Position numbers and translations under genes: made by a program. A model generated the notes under the pieces. The model made no database searches. It was not told the DNA's origin and was given only the letters and a program-made list of their open reading frames with translations. From NCBI GenBank assembly GCA_023213395.1, contig CM041465.1, positions 200,639,741 through 200,703,740 on the forward strand: a stretch of DNA of 64,000 bases, read 5' to 3'. This DNA is from Cycas panzhihuaensis. Lineage: Eukaryota; Cycadophyta. Every line of letters starts with the position of its first letter. Positions within the stretch are counted from its first letter, which is position 1. This document shows, in pieces, positions 33,260 through 45,760 of the stretch.

Positions 33260-34990
33260 ATAGAAAGAAGAAGAAGAAGAAGAAGAATTCAGCATGTTGA
33301 TCCCCATTTGATAAAGACTTATTTAATCTTCTATAATTATCAAAGTTTAATAAACTTTGCCTTTGTCAATGGCTTTGTAAGAATATTTACAAGTTGTAAA
33401 TCTGTAGGACAATAAAACAGATTAATAATATTATCATTAACAAGATTACGTATAAAATGTTAATGCAATTCTATGTGTTTAATCTTAGAATGAGTAATAT
33501 AATTAGTAACAATAGATATCACACCTTAATTATTAACACTAATTTTAATAGAAGAGTTAGGGAATAAACCAAGTTTACTTAATAAAGATTTAATCCAAAG
33601 TGCTTCTTTACTTGCTTCAAGAAGTGCTTGATATTCAACTTCAGTTGTAGATAAAGTCAATGATTGCATTTTCTTACTAAATGATGTGATAGATGAGGAA
33701 TCAAGGAAAAAAATATAACTAACATTAGATTTTCTATCATTAGAATCCTTTACATATCAGAATCTATGTATCTTGTCAATTTTAGGTTATTAATATAAAA
33801 ATTATATGTTAGACCATTATAAATCATACCTAGAAGATATCGTAAGATTCATTTTACTACTTTATAGTGTTATTCATGAGGTTTTTGCATATATCTAGAA
33901 TACATAGCAATAGCATAGGATATGTCTAGATGGGTATGGGTTAAGTAAATTAGACTACCTATCAATTGATGATATAAGATAGGGTCACGCGATGGGGAAG
34001 GACAATCAATTATTAATTTTACATCTGATTGTAAGGGTGTAGGAGTTAGCTTGGCATTATCTATATTAAATCTTTTTAATAGTTTAATAATATATTTTGG
34101 TTGAGAAATAATAATTTTTTAATCTAATTAACAAATTTGTAAACCTAAAAAGTAGTGTAATAGACCTAAGTTTGTCATTTCAAACGTATTCATCATAATT
34201 GATTTTAATTGGAGAATATGAGAAAGTAAAGATCCAGTTATTATGATATCATTTACATAAAGAATTAAAATGGTAATATTATTATCTTATTTTTAAAAAT
34301 AGACATTAGGATCACTAATACACTTAGTATATCTATTTTGTAGAAGATAATCATTGATTTTAGTATACCAAGCTCAAGGAGCTTGTTTAAGGCCATATAA
34401 CATTTTTTTTAACTTACAAACAAGATTGGGATTAGCTGTAAAATGAAGAGTTTGTTTTATATAGATTTATTCTTTAAGGTCACCGTTTAGAAATACACTT
34501 TTGACATCTATTTGATGAATTTGTCAACCAAATTTTGTTGCTAAAGCTATGATGGTTTTAATGGTATTCATCTTGGCAATAGGGTTAAAGGTTTCAGTAT
34601 AGTCAATACTGCCAACTTGTGAAAAACTTTTCGCTACTAAATGAACTTTATGTTTTTCAACTGCTCCTTCTCAGTTAAACTTAGTTCAATAAACCATTTA
34701 TAATCTACCAAGTTCTTACCAGGGCGTAAAGGGACTAAATCTTAATTTAAATTCTTTTTTATAGTGTCAATTTCATCTTGTATTATTTGTTGCCATGTTG
34801 GATTAATACTTTCTTGTTTAAAGGTTTCTGGGTCATCATTAGTTATAAATTTGCCCATTAGGGTAAAATTTTCTTGAAACTTTTGTGAATGAGTTCTTTT
34901 GGTATCCAAAGGATTACTAACATCAGAACCAACATCATATAGAGTTTTCTGAGCCAAAACAAGTTGTTTACTATTATTAGTAGTTTATTT
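33260..34990 (-). pseudogene. Copia-4 reverse transcriptase and RNase H (broken)
   Basis: RVT_2-type polymerase. The frame at 34742-34957 gives the RT entry region (NPLDTKRTHSQKFQEN; INPTWQQIIQDEI). Further on the catalytic loop is seen as LYVNDIIITG at about 34240, where the usual YVDD has Asn for the first Asp. The RNase H part (33260-33700) is recognisable from reverse-strand similarity to copia-1 but is full of stops. Confidence 0.8.
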
Positions 34991-35149
34991 AGAAGAAGTA
35001 GGTTAACAAGATGTAGATGAAACTGAGGTAGTTGGTTTATTTAAGGTCCAATTTTGGACTTAAGTGAATAAGGACTTAATTATTTTAGGGTTAGCTTATT
35101 TTTCAAAAGGGTCAACTAAGTAATTATTAGTTAACTAGTAATTCAATAT

Positions 35150-35986
35150 AAGAAGTGTTTGATGAAGAACCTTCTTCATCGAATATAACATCACATAAGA
35201 TCAAAATCTTCTGCATGATTAAATTTAGAAGTCTATAAGATTTGATTTCTTCGTTATAACAAATGAAGATATATTTAAAACTTTTAGGATTAAGTTTTTA
35301 TCATTTATCATTAGGAACATGTCCTTAGGCAATGCTTCCAAAGATTCTTAGATGTTTAACAGAAATTTATCACCAGATCATTTATGTTCTAGCATAATAT
35401 TCTATAAAGATTTTCTTGGTAAGCATCTTAAGAGGTAGTTGGATCAAGCAATTGCTTCTACCCATAATTTTAGGTTAAGACCTTTTGCATGTAATATACA
35501 TCTGGTCATTTCAATAAGGATATGATTTTTACATTCAGTAATATCATTTTGTTGATGGGTATATGCTATGAAATATTGAAATTATATTATATACTTCTTA
35601 TAGTAGAAAGTAAACTTGTTGCTTAGGTACTCCTTAATATTATTAGATCTAAATATTTTAATTTTAGAGTTGGTTTAATTCTTTACTAAAGTTTTGAATT
35701 TAACAAAGATGTTAAATACTTGACTCCTTATTTTTAGCATGTACACCAAGTATTTTCTATAGAAATCATAAATGAAGGTGATAAAATATCTATATCTAGA
35801 GTATAAAGGTACTTGGAATGGACCATAACTATTAGAGTGAGCAAGTTCAAGTTTGGCTTTTGTTAAAAAAAAAGTGTGATTTAGAAAGGAGTTCATATGT
35901 TATTTTCCTATAACACATATAAACACCATAGGCTGTGTTTAAGAGGGGTGAGCATGAACCATATCATGATTACTCAAGTACTGGAG
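35150..35986 (-). pseudogene. Copia-4 integrase core (broken, split from its N-terminus)
   Basis: An rve core: LELAHSNSYGPFQVP and YFITFIYDFYRKYLVYML (35675-35896), where IDDFSRK-type Asp is Tyr-Asp; then a decayed RSNNIKEYLS (usual RTDNGGE) and THQQNDITECKN (usual TPQQNGVAERKN, Glu kept) near 35500-35650. The N-terminal zinc part (WHAWFGHMSYGK) lies at 41260-41290 on the other side of copia-3. Confidence 0.8.
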
Positions 35987-35991
35987 TTTAT
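35987..35991. repeat. Target-site duplication of copia-3 (left), TTTAT
   Basis: TTTAT here versus TTTAC at 41255-41259, one mismatch. Rejoining the two sides restores a continuous copia-4 integrase region, which confirms the insertion. Confidence 0.8.
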
Positions 35992-36621
35992 TGTTGGATA
36001 TTATGACAACAATTATGGGGCTAATATTTTGGCATATTTTCGGCACAGTTTCTACCCCTAATCTTTCTCGGGGGGTTCCATATGGAGGCCCCTTGGCCTG
36101 GGGTGGGGGTGGAATGCCCCCTGCTAGGAGGGGGTTTGGGGGTGATAGCCCCGACTTGAAAAAAATAGCCATGTAAACCTTATCAAACTTTAAAGAGAAT
36201 TAGGGTTGTTCGATACAAATACCCTAGATTCTACGATTGAGATTTAGGTCTTGGATGTTCCTCTCATATAGCCCGTTTTGGGGCTTTTCTTATTATGTTG
36301 TAATGTAATGCAATGTACTGTGATGAGGGCTACCGGGTTGTTGTTCCCGAGAGTACTGCACTCTTGAGATGTACTATTTCTCCATTCTATAGCAATAAAG
36401 ATCGATACCTTTCCTGTGTGGATGTTTTCCTAGCACACTGCTAGGGTTTTACCACATTATATCAGGTGCACATGTGATGTTTGGCTTTCATTTTCATGTT
36501 ATTATATAACCTCTAATTTTAGAACTTGTATGTAATTTTAAGTTTTGATTTATGTAACTAGTTGTAATAATGCAATAGATCTTGGTAGTGGTTAAAGGGT
36601 TGGGACCTTCTATTATCAACA
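35992..36621 (+). repeat. Copia-3 5' LTR
   Basis: Starts TGTTGGATATTATGAC and ends TTATCAACA. It has a G/C-rich central part (36050-36150) and matches 40610-41254. Confidence 0.93.
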
Positions 36622-36623
36622 AG

Positions 36624-36635
36624 TGGTATCAAAGC
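36624..36635 (+). other. Copia-3 primer binding site
   Basis: TGGTATCAAAGC, one base from the standard Met-tRNA site, two bases after the LTR. Confidence 0.9.
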
Positions 36636-36692
36636 CACTCTTTTTCTTGCAACAAGTTTGTAAAGGTTTTGGTGTTAGCTTTTCTACACCAA

Positions 36693-37946
36693 ATGGTGAA
36701 ACTAGCAGGTGCAAAGTTTGAGGTGGAGAAATTCAATGGCAAGAACAACTTCAAGTTGTGGAAGCTAAAAGCGTATGATATTTTTGTACAGCAGGGTTTA
36801 TACAAAGCCCTTACAGGCAAATCGAAGAAACCTGCAGGGATGGACGATGATGAATGGGATGATTTAGACAAAAAGGCACTTACCACAATATGATTATGCT
36901 TGGCGAATGAAGTTTTGTTTAACATAGCAGGGGAGCAGACAGTAGCGGGATTATGGACTGAGTTGGAAGGCTTGTATATGACCAAATCAGTGACAAATCA
37001 AATCTACCTAAAGAGGTAACTGTACTCATTACGGATGAAGGAAGGTACAAAAATTGCTGACCATCTAAATGTTTTCAATACTCTTATTTGTCAATTGACT
37101 AGTATCGATGTTAAAATTGAGGATGAGGACAAGGCTGTTACCCTATTATGCTCATTACCTAAATCTTGGGATAATATTATTACCTCAATTAGTTTTAGCA
37201 CTACAGATGAATTGGAATATGATTCTGTTATGAGTGCTTTGCTAATGGAAGAAGTGCGGAGGAAGTCTAGTCTTGAAACCTCCATACCAGAACCCATAAT
37301 AGTAAGGGGTAGAATGTTTGAGAGAGGACAAAACTCTAGGTATAGATCAAGGTCTAAGTCAAAGAGCAAAAAGAGTAAGCTCAGGTGTTGGCGCTGTAAT
37401 AAGACCGGTCACCTCAAGAAGGATTGTTACAAAAGGAAAGAGTTCCAAAAAAAGGAAGATCCTGCCAAGGAGGCAAATCAGGTGGAGTCAAATCAAGGTA
37501 TGGATGATGAGGTCTTGGTCACTTGTAATGTTTCTCATTATCACCATGATTGGTTATTAGATTTAGGTGCTTCGCACCACGTGTGTCCACACAAGAGTTG
37601 GTTCTCATCATACCAACCTCTTGATGGTGGTGATGTGCTTATGGGAAACAAAGTTTCTTGTAAGATAGTGGGCATTGGTAGCATCAGAATTAAGATGTTC
37701 GATGGGGTAGTCAGAACATTAACTGAGGTTAGACATGTACCTGATTTGAAAAGGAATCTGATTTCCTTAGGTGAATTAGATTTGGGTGGTTTTAAGCATG
37801 CAAGTCATGAAGGAGTCCTAAAGCTGTCAAAGGGCACATTGGTTGTTATGAAAGCCTTAAAGAAAGGAAATCTTTACATTTTAGTGGGAAGTACAGATGT
37901 CAGCCAAGCAGCTACTGTGTCAAAGACTGCAGAAGATCCATCTTAG
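36693..37946 (+). pseudogene. Copia-3 gag and protease (near-complete frame)
   Basis: From the ATG at 36693 (58 bases after the primer site) a single phase runs to 37946 with stops at about 36891, 37017 and 37944. Gag has FEVEKFNGKNNFKLWK at its start and an intact CCHC zinc knuckle CWRCNKTGHLKKDC at about 37386. The protease follows as DWLLDLGASHHVCPHKSWF (about 37548), in which the D-S-G active site has become D-L-G, then DLKRNLISLGELD. Confidence 0.92.
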
Positions 37947-38816
37947 CTATGGCATTAGAGACATGGATTGATAAATCATAAGTTGCTTCCTAACTTGCAG
38001 CTTTTAGACTTAGCTTTCTGTAAGCATTGTGTTTTTGAAAACAAAGGTAGACTCGAGTTTAAAGCAAAAATACATTAGTAAAGGCGTTCTGGATTACATA
38101 CATTCAGATGTATGGGGACCAACCCCTAAAATATCTTATGAAGGATCATTGTATTTTGTCACATTTATAGATGATTACTCCAGGAAGGTATGGATTTATT
38201 TTTTAAAAAGGAAATCTAAAGTGTTTAGTGTGTTTAAGCAGTTCAAGGCTCTAGTTGAGAACAACACTGGTAAGACAATCAAATATTTAAGAACTGACAA
38301 TGGAGGTGAGTTTAACTCTTTGGAATGTGAGAATTATTGTAGAGAAACTGGGATTGAAATACATAAGACCACTAGTTATACTCCACAACAAAATGGAATT
38401 ACTGAGTACATGAATAGGACACTCTTGGAAAGAGCAAGAAGCATGCTAAGTAATGCAAGAGTGGAGCAGGGCTTATGGGCAGAAGCTGTTCAAATAGCTT
38501 GCTATATGGTAAACAGGTCACCATCACTTGCAATAGATTGCAAAATTCTTGAAGAGGTATGGACTAGACATCCATGTGATTATTCAAATTTAAAAGTTTT
38601 TGGTTGTGATGCTTATGCCTGGACTGACAAAAGTAAACGTTTAAAGTTAAACCCAAAATCTAAGAGATATATCTTTATTGGTTATGGTGATAAGGATGGT
38701 GTGAAGGGATATAGGTTGTGGGACCCTACTGCCCACAAAATCACCATTAACAAAGATGTCCTATTTGATGAATCTCCCCTTGTAAAATTAGATAGTGTAG
38801 AAGCTGAAATGAAATA
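37947..38816 (+). pseudogene. Copia-3 integrase
   Basis: The zinc region LWH-stop-RHGLINHKLL...FCKHCVFENK (37947-38040) continues the gag phase, then the frame shifts near 38075. The core 38029-38816 is open for 262 residues: DYIHSDVWGP, FIDDYSRKVW (first Asp), YLRTDNGGEFNS (second Asp) and TPQQNGITEYMNRTLLERAR (Glu). The D,D,E triad is complete, unlike copia-1 and copia-2. The C-terminal YRLWDP and ITINKDVLFDE motifs end the domain. Confidence 0.93.
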
Positions 38817-40552
38817 GGAGCAGCAAGATGAACATTAATAAGTCAAGTTTGAAATGTAGCCATCTGTGGAATCAGAAGAGCATGAAGATCCTTTTGAAGA
38901 TGAATCAACAACAGATTCACAGGAGTATGTGGATACTCCTCTGCCAATAGTTAGAAGATCTACATAAGCTAGTCATCCACTTGACAGGTACAACCCTTAT
39001 ATTTTTATTGCTTTAGTTTATAATGATGGTGAGCCCATATGTTATCAGGAATAAGTAGATGATATCCATGGAGAGAAGTGGATAAGGGCTATGCAGGAAG
39101 ATATAGATGCCTTAAAGAAAAATAATTCATGGGACTTGGTAGAACTTCCACATGGTAGGAAGACTATTAGTTGCAGGTGGGTTTTCAAAAAGAAAATAGA
39201 TGTTGATGGAAAGGTTGATAAATACAGGGCAAAACTATTAGCTAAAGGTTTTGCACATAAAGTAAGTATTGACTTTCATGAGATCTTTTCACCAGTTATT
39301 AGACTTATTTCAATTTGAGTGTTGTTAGCATTGGCAGCTTCTCTCAATTTGGTGTTAGAGTAGTTAGATGTAAAAATAACTTTTCTACATAGAGATTTAG
39401 ATAAGGAGATCTATATGGATCAACTAGAAGGGTTTGTACAAGATGGCAGGAAAAGACTTATTTACAGGCTCAGGAAATCATTGTATGGCCTAAAGTAATC
39501 ACCCAGGAAGTGGTACAAGAAGTTTGATGCCTTCATGGAGAGCCAAAATTTTAGAAGAAGTGAGTATAATCATTGTGTTTACTTTAAATTTATGGACAAT
39601 GGATTATTCATTATCTTGGTGTTATATGTTGATGACATGCTGGTTGCAAGCAAGAGCATGGAAGAAATCAATAAGCTAAAGACTCAATTGGCTAGGACTT
39701 TTGATATGAAGGATCTAGGAGCTACAAAACAAGTCTTAGGCATGGAGATATAAAGAGATAGGAAAAATGGTAAGCTATGGTTATCATAGTAAAAATATAT
39801 AGAGATGGTACTAACCAAGTTTGGTATGGCAAATGTGAAACTAGTGAGTATCCCATTGGCTTCCCACTTCAAGCTTTCTTCGAATATGAATCCTAGTAGT
39901 GAAGAAGAAAAGGCTTATATGTCTCGTATGCCTTATACCAGTGCAATAGGAAGTTTGATGTATGCCATGGTATATACAAGGCCTACAGGTTTATGGCAAA
40001 TACAGGAAAGGAACATTAGGTTGCAGTGAAATGGCTGCTTCGGTATTTGAGAAGCATGAGTGACTACTACATCATCTTTGGAGGTACAGGTAATCAGGTT
40101 TATAGATATGTTGATTCAGACTTTACAAGAGATTTAGACAAAAGAAGGTCTACTTCAGGTTATGTTTTTACTCTTGTAAATGGTCTAGTTAGTTGGATGT
40201 CCAAATTAAAGAGCACAATTGCACTGTCAACCACAAAAGTTGAATATATTGCTACAACACATGCTTGTAAAGAAGTAATATGGTTATAGGGTCTATTGGT
40301 TGAGCTTGGAAGGAGATAGGAAAATGTAAAGGTATTTTCTGACAGTCAAAGTGTCATTTATTTAGCCAAGAATCTAGCTTATCACCATAGAATAAAGCAT
40401 ACTACTCTTAAGTACTATTTCATTAAACAAGTTATGGAAGTAGGTGGAGTGGCACTTGAGAAGATTCATACCAATCATAATTATGCTGATATATTCACAA
40501 AACCAGTACCAGTAGAGAAGTTCAAATGGTGTTTGACTTCTCTTGGCTTATA
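38817..40552 (+). pseudogene. Copia-3 reverse transcriptase and RNase H
   Basis: RT begins at about 39091 (MQEDIDALKKNNSWDLVELP; SCRWVFKKK) and carries the intact catalytic loop LYVDDMLVASKS (about 39630). Stops interrupt at 39316, 39361 and elsewhere. A small deletion near 39990 removes the residues between the conserved TRP and FMAN-GKEHW motifs and shifts the frame. RNase H (40026-40552) has DSDFTRDLDKRRSTSGYVF, ALSTTKVEYIA, VFSDSQSVIYLAKN and NYADIFTKPV. The protein ends at the TAG at 40550. Confidence 0.92.
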
Positions 40553-40609
40553 GGAAAGATGATGAAGGGTCCAAGAAAGGTACCGAGTAATTGTTATCAA
40601 GGTGGAGAT

Positions 40610-41254
40610 TATTGGATATTATGACAACAATTATGGGGCTGATATTTTGGCATGTTTTTGATATGGTTTCCTCCCCAATCTTTCTCAGGGGGTTCCAAGG
40701 GAGGTGGGAGCCCCCCTTGGCCGAGGGGTGTAGGGGGGATAGAATGCCCCCCGCTAGGAGGGGGTTCAGGGGTGATAGCCCCCAACTCAAAAAAATTAGC
40801 CATGTAAACCTTATCAAAATATAAAGAGAATTAGGGTCGTTTGATACAAATACCTTAGATTCTATGGTTAAGATTTAGGTCTTGGATGTTCCTCTCACAT
40901 AGTCCGTTTTAGGGCTTTTCTTATTATGTTGTAATGTAATGTAATGTACTGTGATGAGGGCGACAACTAGTTGTTATTCCCGAGAGCACTCTACTACTAA
41001 GATATACTATTTCTCCATTCTACAGTAATAAAGATTGATACCTTTCTTGTGTGGATGTTTCCCTAGCACACTGTTAGGGTTTTACCACATTATATCGTGT
41101 GCACATGTGATGTTTGGCTTTCATTTTCATGTTATTGTATAATCTTTGATTTTAGAACTTGCATGTAATTTTAAGTTTCGATTTCTGTAACTAGTTATAA
41201 GAATGCAATAGATCTTTGTGGCGGTTAAAGGGTTGGGACCTTGTATTCTCAATA
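40610..41254 (+). repeat. Copia-3 3' LTR
   Basis: Matches 35992-36621; terminal TG and CA have decayed to TA and TA. TTTAC follows. Confidence 0.93.
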
Positions 41255-41259
41255 TTTAC

Positions 41260-41900
41260 CATAACTCATATGACCAAACCAAGCATGCCATAGCCTACTT
41301 ATAGGATTATATTTTGCTATAAAGGTACTAAAGATTTTAGTTTTATAATGTTGAATATTTGTTAAGTTGTAGAGACTTGTTTTGTGATCGACAAGTCCTA
41401 AAATAATTGATTTAAATTTAATCAATGGTTGTTTAATGATAAACTTATCTTTCCAGAATTTGATAATAAGGTATTTCTGACAAATTTGATAAACTAAAAG
41501 GAGATTTAGTAACAAGCCAAGAACATAAAATACATGCTTGATTAAACCATCTTTCAAAGAAACATTACCTTTTCCTTTGACTTTTAGTTGAGATCCACTT
41601 TTGAAGGAGATTTCCTCTTTAGAGTTAGGATTAGGTTGATAAGAACTCAAGTATTCTTGGAGTCCTCTCATGTGATGGGAAGCACCTGAATTAAGAATCC
41701 ATAAAGATGGTTGAATGGATGGAGCTAAAAAAGCTAAAGTTGTGGCAGTTAAAGAGTGATTAGGTTTGTGGGATTAAGACTGGATCCCTTTGGAAACTTT
41801 CTAAGCTTCTGAAGCAATTCTACTTCTACAGACTTCAATGGTGTGTCCCTTTTTATGGTAGTAGGCACAACTAACAATCTGATTAGAGTTGCAAGTGATA
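41260..41900 (-). pseudogene. Copia-4 gag zinc knuckle, protease and pre-integrase region
   Basis: On the minus strand: CAYYHKKGHTIEVC (about 41880-41840), a CCHC knuckle with the second Cys changed to Tyr; then WILNSGASHHMRGL (about 41702-41660), where the catalytic Asp of D-S-G is Asn; then an uninterrupted stretch to RLWHAWFGHMSYGK, the HHCC entry of integrase, where copia-3 cuts the gene. Confidence 0.87.
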
Positions 41901-42760
41901 GTATTCCTTTTCTAAAATGACTATTTGGTGTTATTCTAGTTTTTAATAGTTTATAATATTTGTTGTTTTGATTGTGATTATTTATAAAAAATGAGGAAGA
42001 AAAACTTTTGTGATGCTTTTGAGATTTGGGGTTATTATTGTGATTTCTTTTAGAGTTATTTTATTTAAATTTGTTTATAGTTTTAGACTTGGAAAATAGA
42101 GCCTATGAAGGATCTTGAAGTTTTCTAGCTTGAATTAACAAAGTTTGATAGTCAATCAACTCATTTGTTAGCTAATTAAAGGTGATTTATGGGAATTATC
42201 TTGCTATCTTATAACCTTAAAAAGATTGAAATATTTAGGTAACTTATTAATGGCTACATAGATGAGTGTTTTATCATCTTTGACATAGGTAGCAATTTCA
42301 ATTTTATCACATACTTTAGTTGAAGATTTTATGCTGATGCCTAGTTCCTCATTGATAAGTTAAGTTTTTGCTAAGAAATTCTTAACTTTAGAAAAATTAT
42401 CAAAGTTGAGATCATATAACTACTGTTTTAGGAGAGCTAACTAGAGTTTATCAACCTTACCATATTTTTTCCTAAAGGTTTACTAGATATAGGTGAATTC
42501 ATCTATTTAAGAAAATGACTTATTGATGTTTGGTGAGAGGGAGTTTAGGATGGTACCTAAGGCTCCATCACAATTCATCAAATAGACCATATAGGCTTCT
42601 GACTTTGCATCATTAGGTTTCATGAGCTCTCTTATCATATATTACTAGATCTTTTATTGTTTAAGAACTTGGGATATTTTAAGTTTCTAGTTGTCATAAT
42701 TTAAGCTAGCTAGTACTAGAATTGAAGGATAGGAGGTTGTCCCTTATATGAGTGCTATTA
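41901..42760 (-). pseudogene. Copia-4 gag (broken)
   Basis: Decayed UBN2-type copia gag. Recognisable pieces on the minus strand include KYGKVDKL and INEELGISIKSS near 42450-42330. Many stops are present. Confidence 0.65.
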
Positions 42761-44835
42761 TAGATAGGAAACCTTTAAAGTGAGATCCTCTTAAAGGAAA
42801 AAAAGGAATAAAATGCTAAGGAAATAATTATGTATAAAGAAGGAATCACAACCTGTAGTATTAGATGAGAATAATCATTGACTTATTTCAAGTGAATATT
42901 GAAGTACAAAAGTTGGGGTATTATAGAATTTTGCAAATAATAAAGCCATTAATTATTAACCATAGACTGCCACTAATGAAATTTAATTAAACATTGAGTA
43001 AATTGAATCAAACAACTGAGTAATTTCATCATTCATATCAACAACTGATAAAATAGTAATTTTGATTAAGTATTAATAAACTATATGAAATACTTAGGAA
43101 ATTATATGAAAAAAGATATAATTAAGCAATATATTTGATAAATAAATTGATGTTTATTAGATTAAATTATTAAAATTGAGGTATTATAAAGAAATTTTGC
43201 AAAAGAAATCATGTACCTTAGCTTACCTAGTCATGATAGAAGACTTGACTTCGGTCTAAATTTGGTAAGTCAAGATCATGTTCACTTGGTTAGAGTGACT
43301 AGTTAGAGCATTCATATTTGAATCACAAATTTGATGCTTCTTTTGAAATTGAATTTGGACTTCATATGGTAAAGTTATAGTGAAAAAAAAACATGTACCC
43401 CATTTTTTTAAAAAAACTAAAGAAAATAAAATAAAAATTAAAAATTGAAATAGAGGCTAAGCCCCTTTTAAGTTTAGATAGAGGTCATGTGGGAGGCTTA
43501 CATGATTAGGGGGCTAGCGGGTAGGGGGCTGGCAGTTTCGACAAAGGATTGTAATTTAGTTTAATCAAACTAAACTTTAGAAAAGAAGAAATAAAATAAA
43601 TAAGGAAAAGAAAGGGAGATGGACCCGAAATATTAATAGATGGTTTTGAATTGGTTTTGTAATTACAAAAATGTTATGTGAAAATATATATTTTTTGGCA
43701 TCTACCCATTAATTTTCCTTAATGATTAGGATCTAACTCAATTCATAGGTGATGGAGAGGCAGTAGAGTATCCTCGATCTATAGGCACTTGTTCTTTATG
43801 TATCTTCTCCAATCTTCATCTTCTCAAGGCTTTGAATTCACCATGCTCCATGCTCTGTTAGAAGAAGAATATGTTTTCATAATGCTTTAGCTGCACCATG
43901 CTTTCCATCACCATCATGCTCATCATGCTCTATTTATTTGTAGGTCATCTGCTTTGCAATCAATCATCATACTCTGTTTTCACCAGGATTTTAGTTCTAT
44001 CATCATGCTCCATTTATAATATTCATCATGCTCTATCTTCTATGAACAAGTAATAAATTACTAGAAGGGCACCTATAAGAGCCCTTTTTTACTAGGGTTT
44101 CAAGTATATTCAGCAAATCAGAGGCTACTCTTCTTAAGGAACATTTTTTAAAGGAGTTCTTCTTCCAGAAGGAATTAAAACTTTGTTACAGGCTTTAGTT
44201 CTTCATCATGTCTCATTATGTCCTTAGATTATTTGCAGGTTTCCTACACTTTCATCTTCTAGTCTCATTATGGCTTTCTTAGGTGATTGCAAGGGCTTTG
44301 GAGAAATAGAGGCACAATTACCTTCTTCAAATAGTTTAGAAAAATAAATAAGGAATTATTTTAGTGCTTCAATGGGCAGTTGTATTTGGATGACTTGAAA
44401 TATTGGATCTTTATAATTCAAAGTAGAGGTTTATGACTGTTATTTGGTTAAATTTTTTTTTCTAACAAGCTTAGTAATTTTTATATGTAAGTTAGGGTTG
44501 TAATAAAGTAGAGATTTAGTTTTCTTCTATAGAAAAAATTGGAGAGATTTTGTAAATCCTCCTCATTTTGTCTACAATTTTATCTTTTTATAGACCTTGA
44601 TATGCATTCAATTTTGTTAGATAATAAAAAAAACTTTGATTTCAAAATATGATTTCTTATATTTTCTATAATAATTTTTTTATTATTTTTTTTTCTTAAA
44701 AAAAAAAGAATTGAAATTAATATATTTTGGTATATAAAAAAGTATAATTAAGTATTTAAGAAAAAAACCTATTGGCTAGTTCAATTTATATCTAGAAGAA
44801 CAAAACCTCATAAAGTACACCTAATTAGAATCCCT
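42761..44835 (-). other. Copia-4 N-terminal gag remnant and leader
   Basis: About 2 kb of AT-rich sequence with no frame I can support. The start of gag should be within it. A CATCATGCTC motif recurs several times between 43850 and 44040. Confidence 0.55.
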
Positions 44836-44847
44836 GCTATGAAACCA
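44836..44847 (-). other. Copia-4 primer binding site
   Basis: On the minus strand TGGTTTCATAGC, a two-base variant of the Met-tRNA site, directly next to the LTR end. Confidence 0.8.
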
Positions 44848-45335
44848 TGTTAGAGAGAGGGTCAAGTATTTCATGCATAGGAATAATACAAAAATAAAAT
44901 ATATATTGTGTAGTGTTAAATAATTATCATGAATGTGTTATTTAAAATAATATCACAGATAGCAAAAAAATCATCATAGGAACATAGTGTTGACAAGTGG
45001 AAAAACCCCCTATTAGGGATGAAAAAACTACCTCCTAAAGTAGATAAATATTAATAATAATAAAATACATTATAACAAGGAATTTGTGAGGATCTCATCC
45101 TCCCTCTTTGAGTGCTAGCCTAACCTACACACATCCTCCACCTCACTAGATAAACTTTGACTAACATAATCAACCTCTTAGAATCTAGGAGGAGATATTT
45201 AAGGAAGATGAAAGGTTTATTGAAATGAGCAGTCTGCCATTTCAATGAACTGTATAATTAGATATAATAAAGTAAAATCTATAAAATAATCTTTACAAAG
45301 ATAACTTTAATGAAAAAAATAACATTATTCTAACA
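44848..45335 (-). repeat. Copia-4 5' LTR
   Basis: 488 bp bounded by the inverted termini TGTTAGA and TCTAACA. Confidence 0.93.
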
Positions 45336-45340
45336 ATTAT

Positions 45341-45760
45341 TATTATTATTATTATTTAGATAGTATTTGCATGTGATAATTTATACGCGTGACTAAGTAT
45401 AATGTACTCTTATGGTAAGATCTAACTGATGACCAAGGATCATGGTGAAGTAATAAGCACAATGTAGAAAATACCCCCTTGTAGGGGTAACCAATCCCAT
45501 GAAAAAATGTAGTTTAATCTTATTTCAAAGCTTAGGTACCTTCATAGGGTGACATCCTTGCCTTTGATAAAGGATAAGGGATGAAATAAGTGCAACATGA
45601 TACTATGTCCCTAGTGGGGGTACTTAACACCATGAATGAAGGTAGTTTAGGATTATTTCTAAGTAAGTTAGTGGTTTAATCTTATACTAGAGCACAAGTA
45701 GGCTACCCACTATATTGGAGGGGAGAGAGGTCAACTATAGAAACATTTTAGGAATTGCCC
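45341..45760 (-). other. Gypsy A spacer downstream of integrase
   Basis: Begins with the right half of the ATT microsatellite (45336-45357). No coding signal; it corresponds to gypsy C 60180-60828. Confidence 0.55.

Larger units (their letters stand above)
35992..41254 (+). mobile_element. Copia-3: Ty1/copia element nested in copia-4
   Basis: 5263 bp with LTRs of 630 and 645 bp, a primer site TGGTATCAAAGC at 36624-36635, a gag-pol region at 36693-40552 and a purine run AAGGTGGAGAT before the 3' LTR. It resembles the Tnt1/Tork type of copia. The coding region is the best preserved in the window: one gag-pol phase with few frameshifts. LTRs differ by roughly 10% by eye. Confidence 0.95.
32711..45335 (-). 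mobile_element. Copia-4: Ty1/copia element on the minus strand, split by copia-3
   Basis: LTRs at 44848-45335 (5') and 32711-33216 (3') share full-length similarity. A primer site reads TGGTTTCATAGC (44836-44847, minus), a decayed Met-tRNA site. Without the nested copia-3 it is about 7.36 kb. Gag, protease, integrase, RT and RNase H remnants lie in copia order on the minus strand; all are heavily broken. It inserted into gypsy A between the PMD gene and integrase. Confidence 0.92.

Noticed and set aside
43850-44040. Repeated CATCATGCTC motif as a possible regulatory array
   Set aside because: Irregular spacing within simple-sequence-like leader of copia-4 and no counterpart elsewhere in the window.
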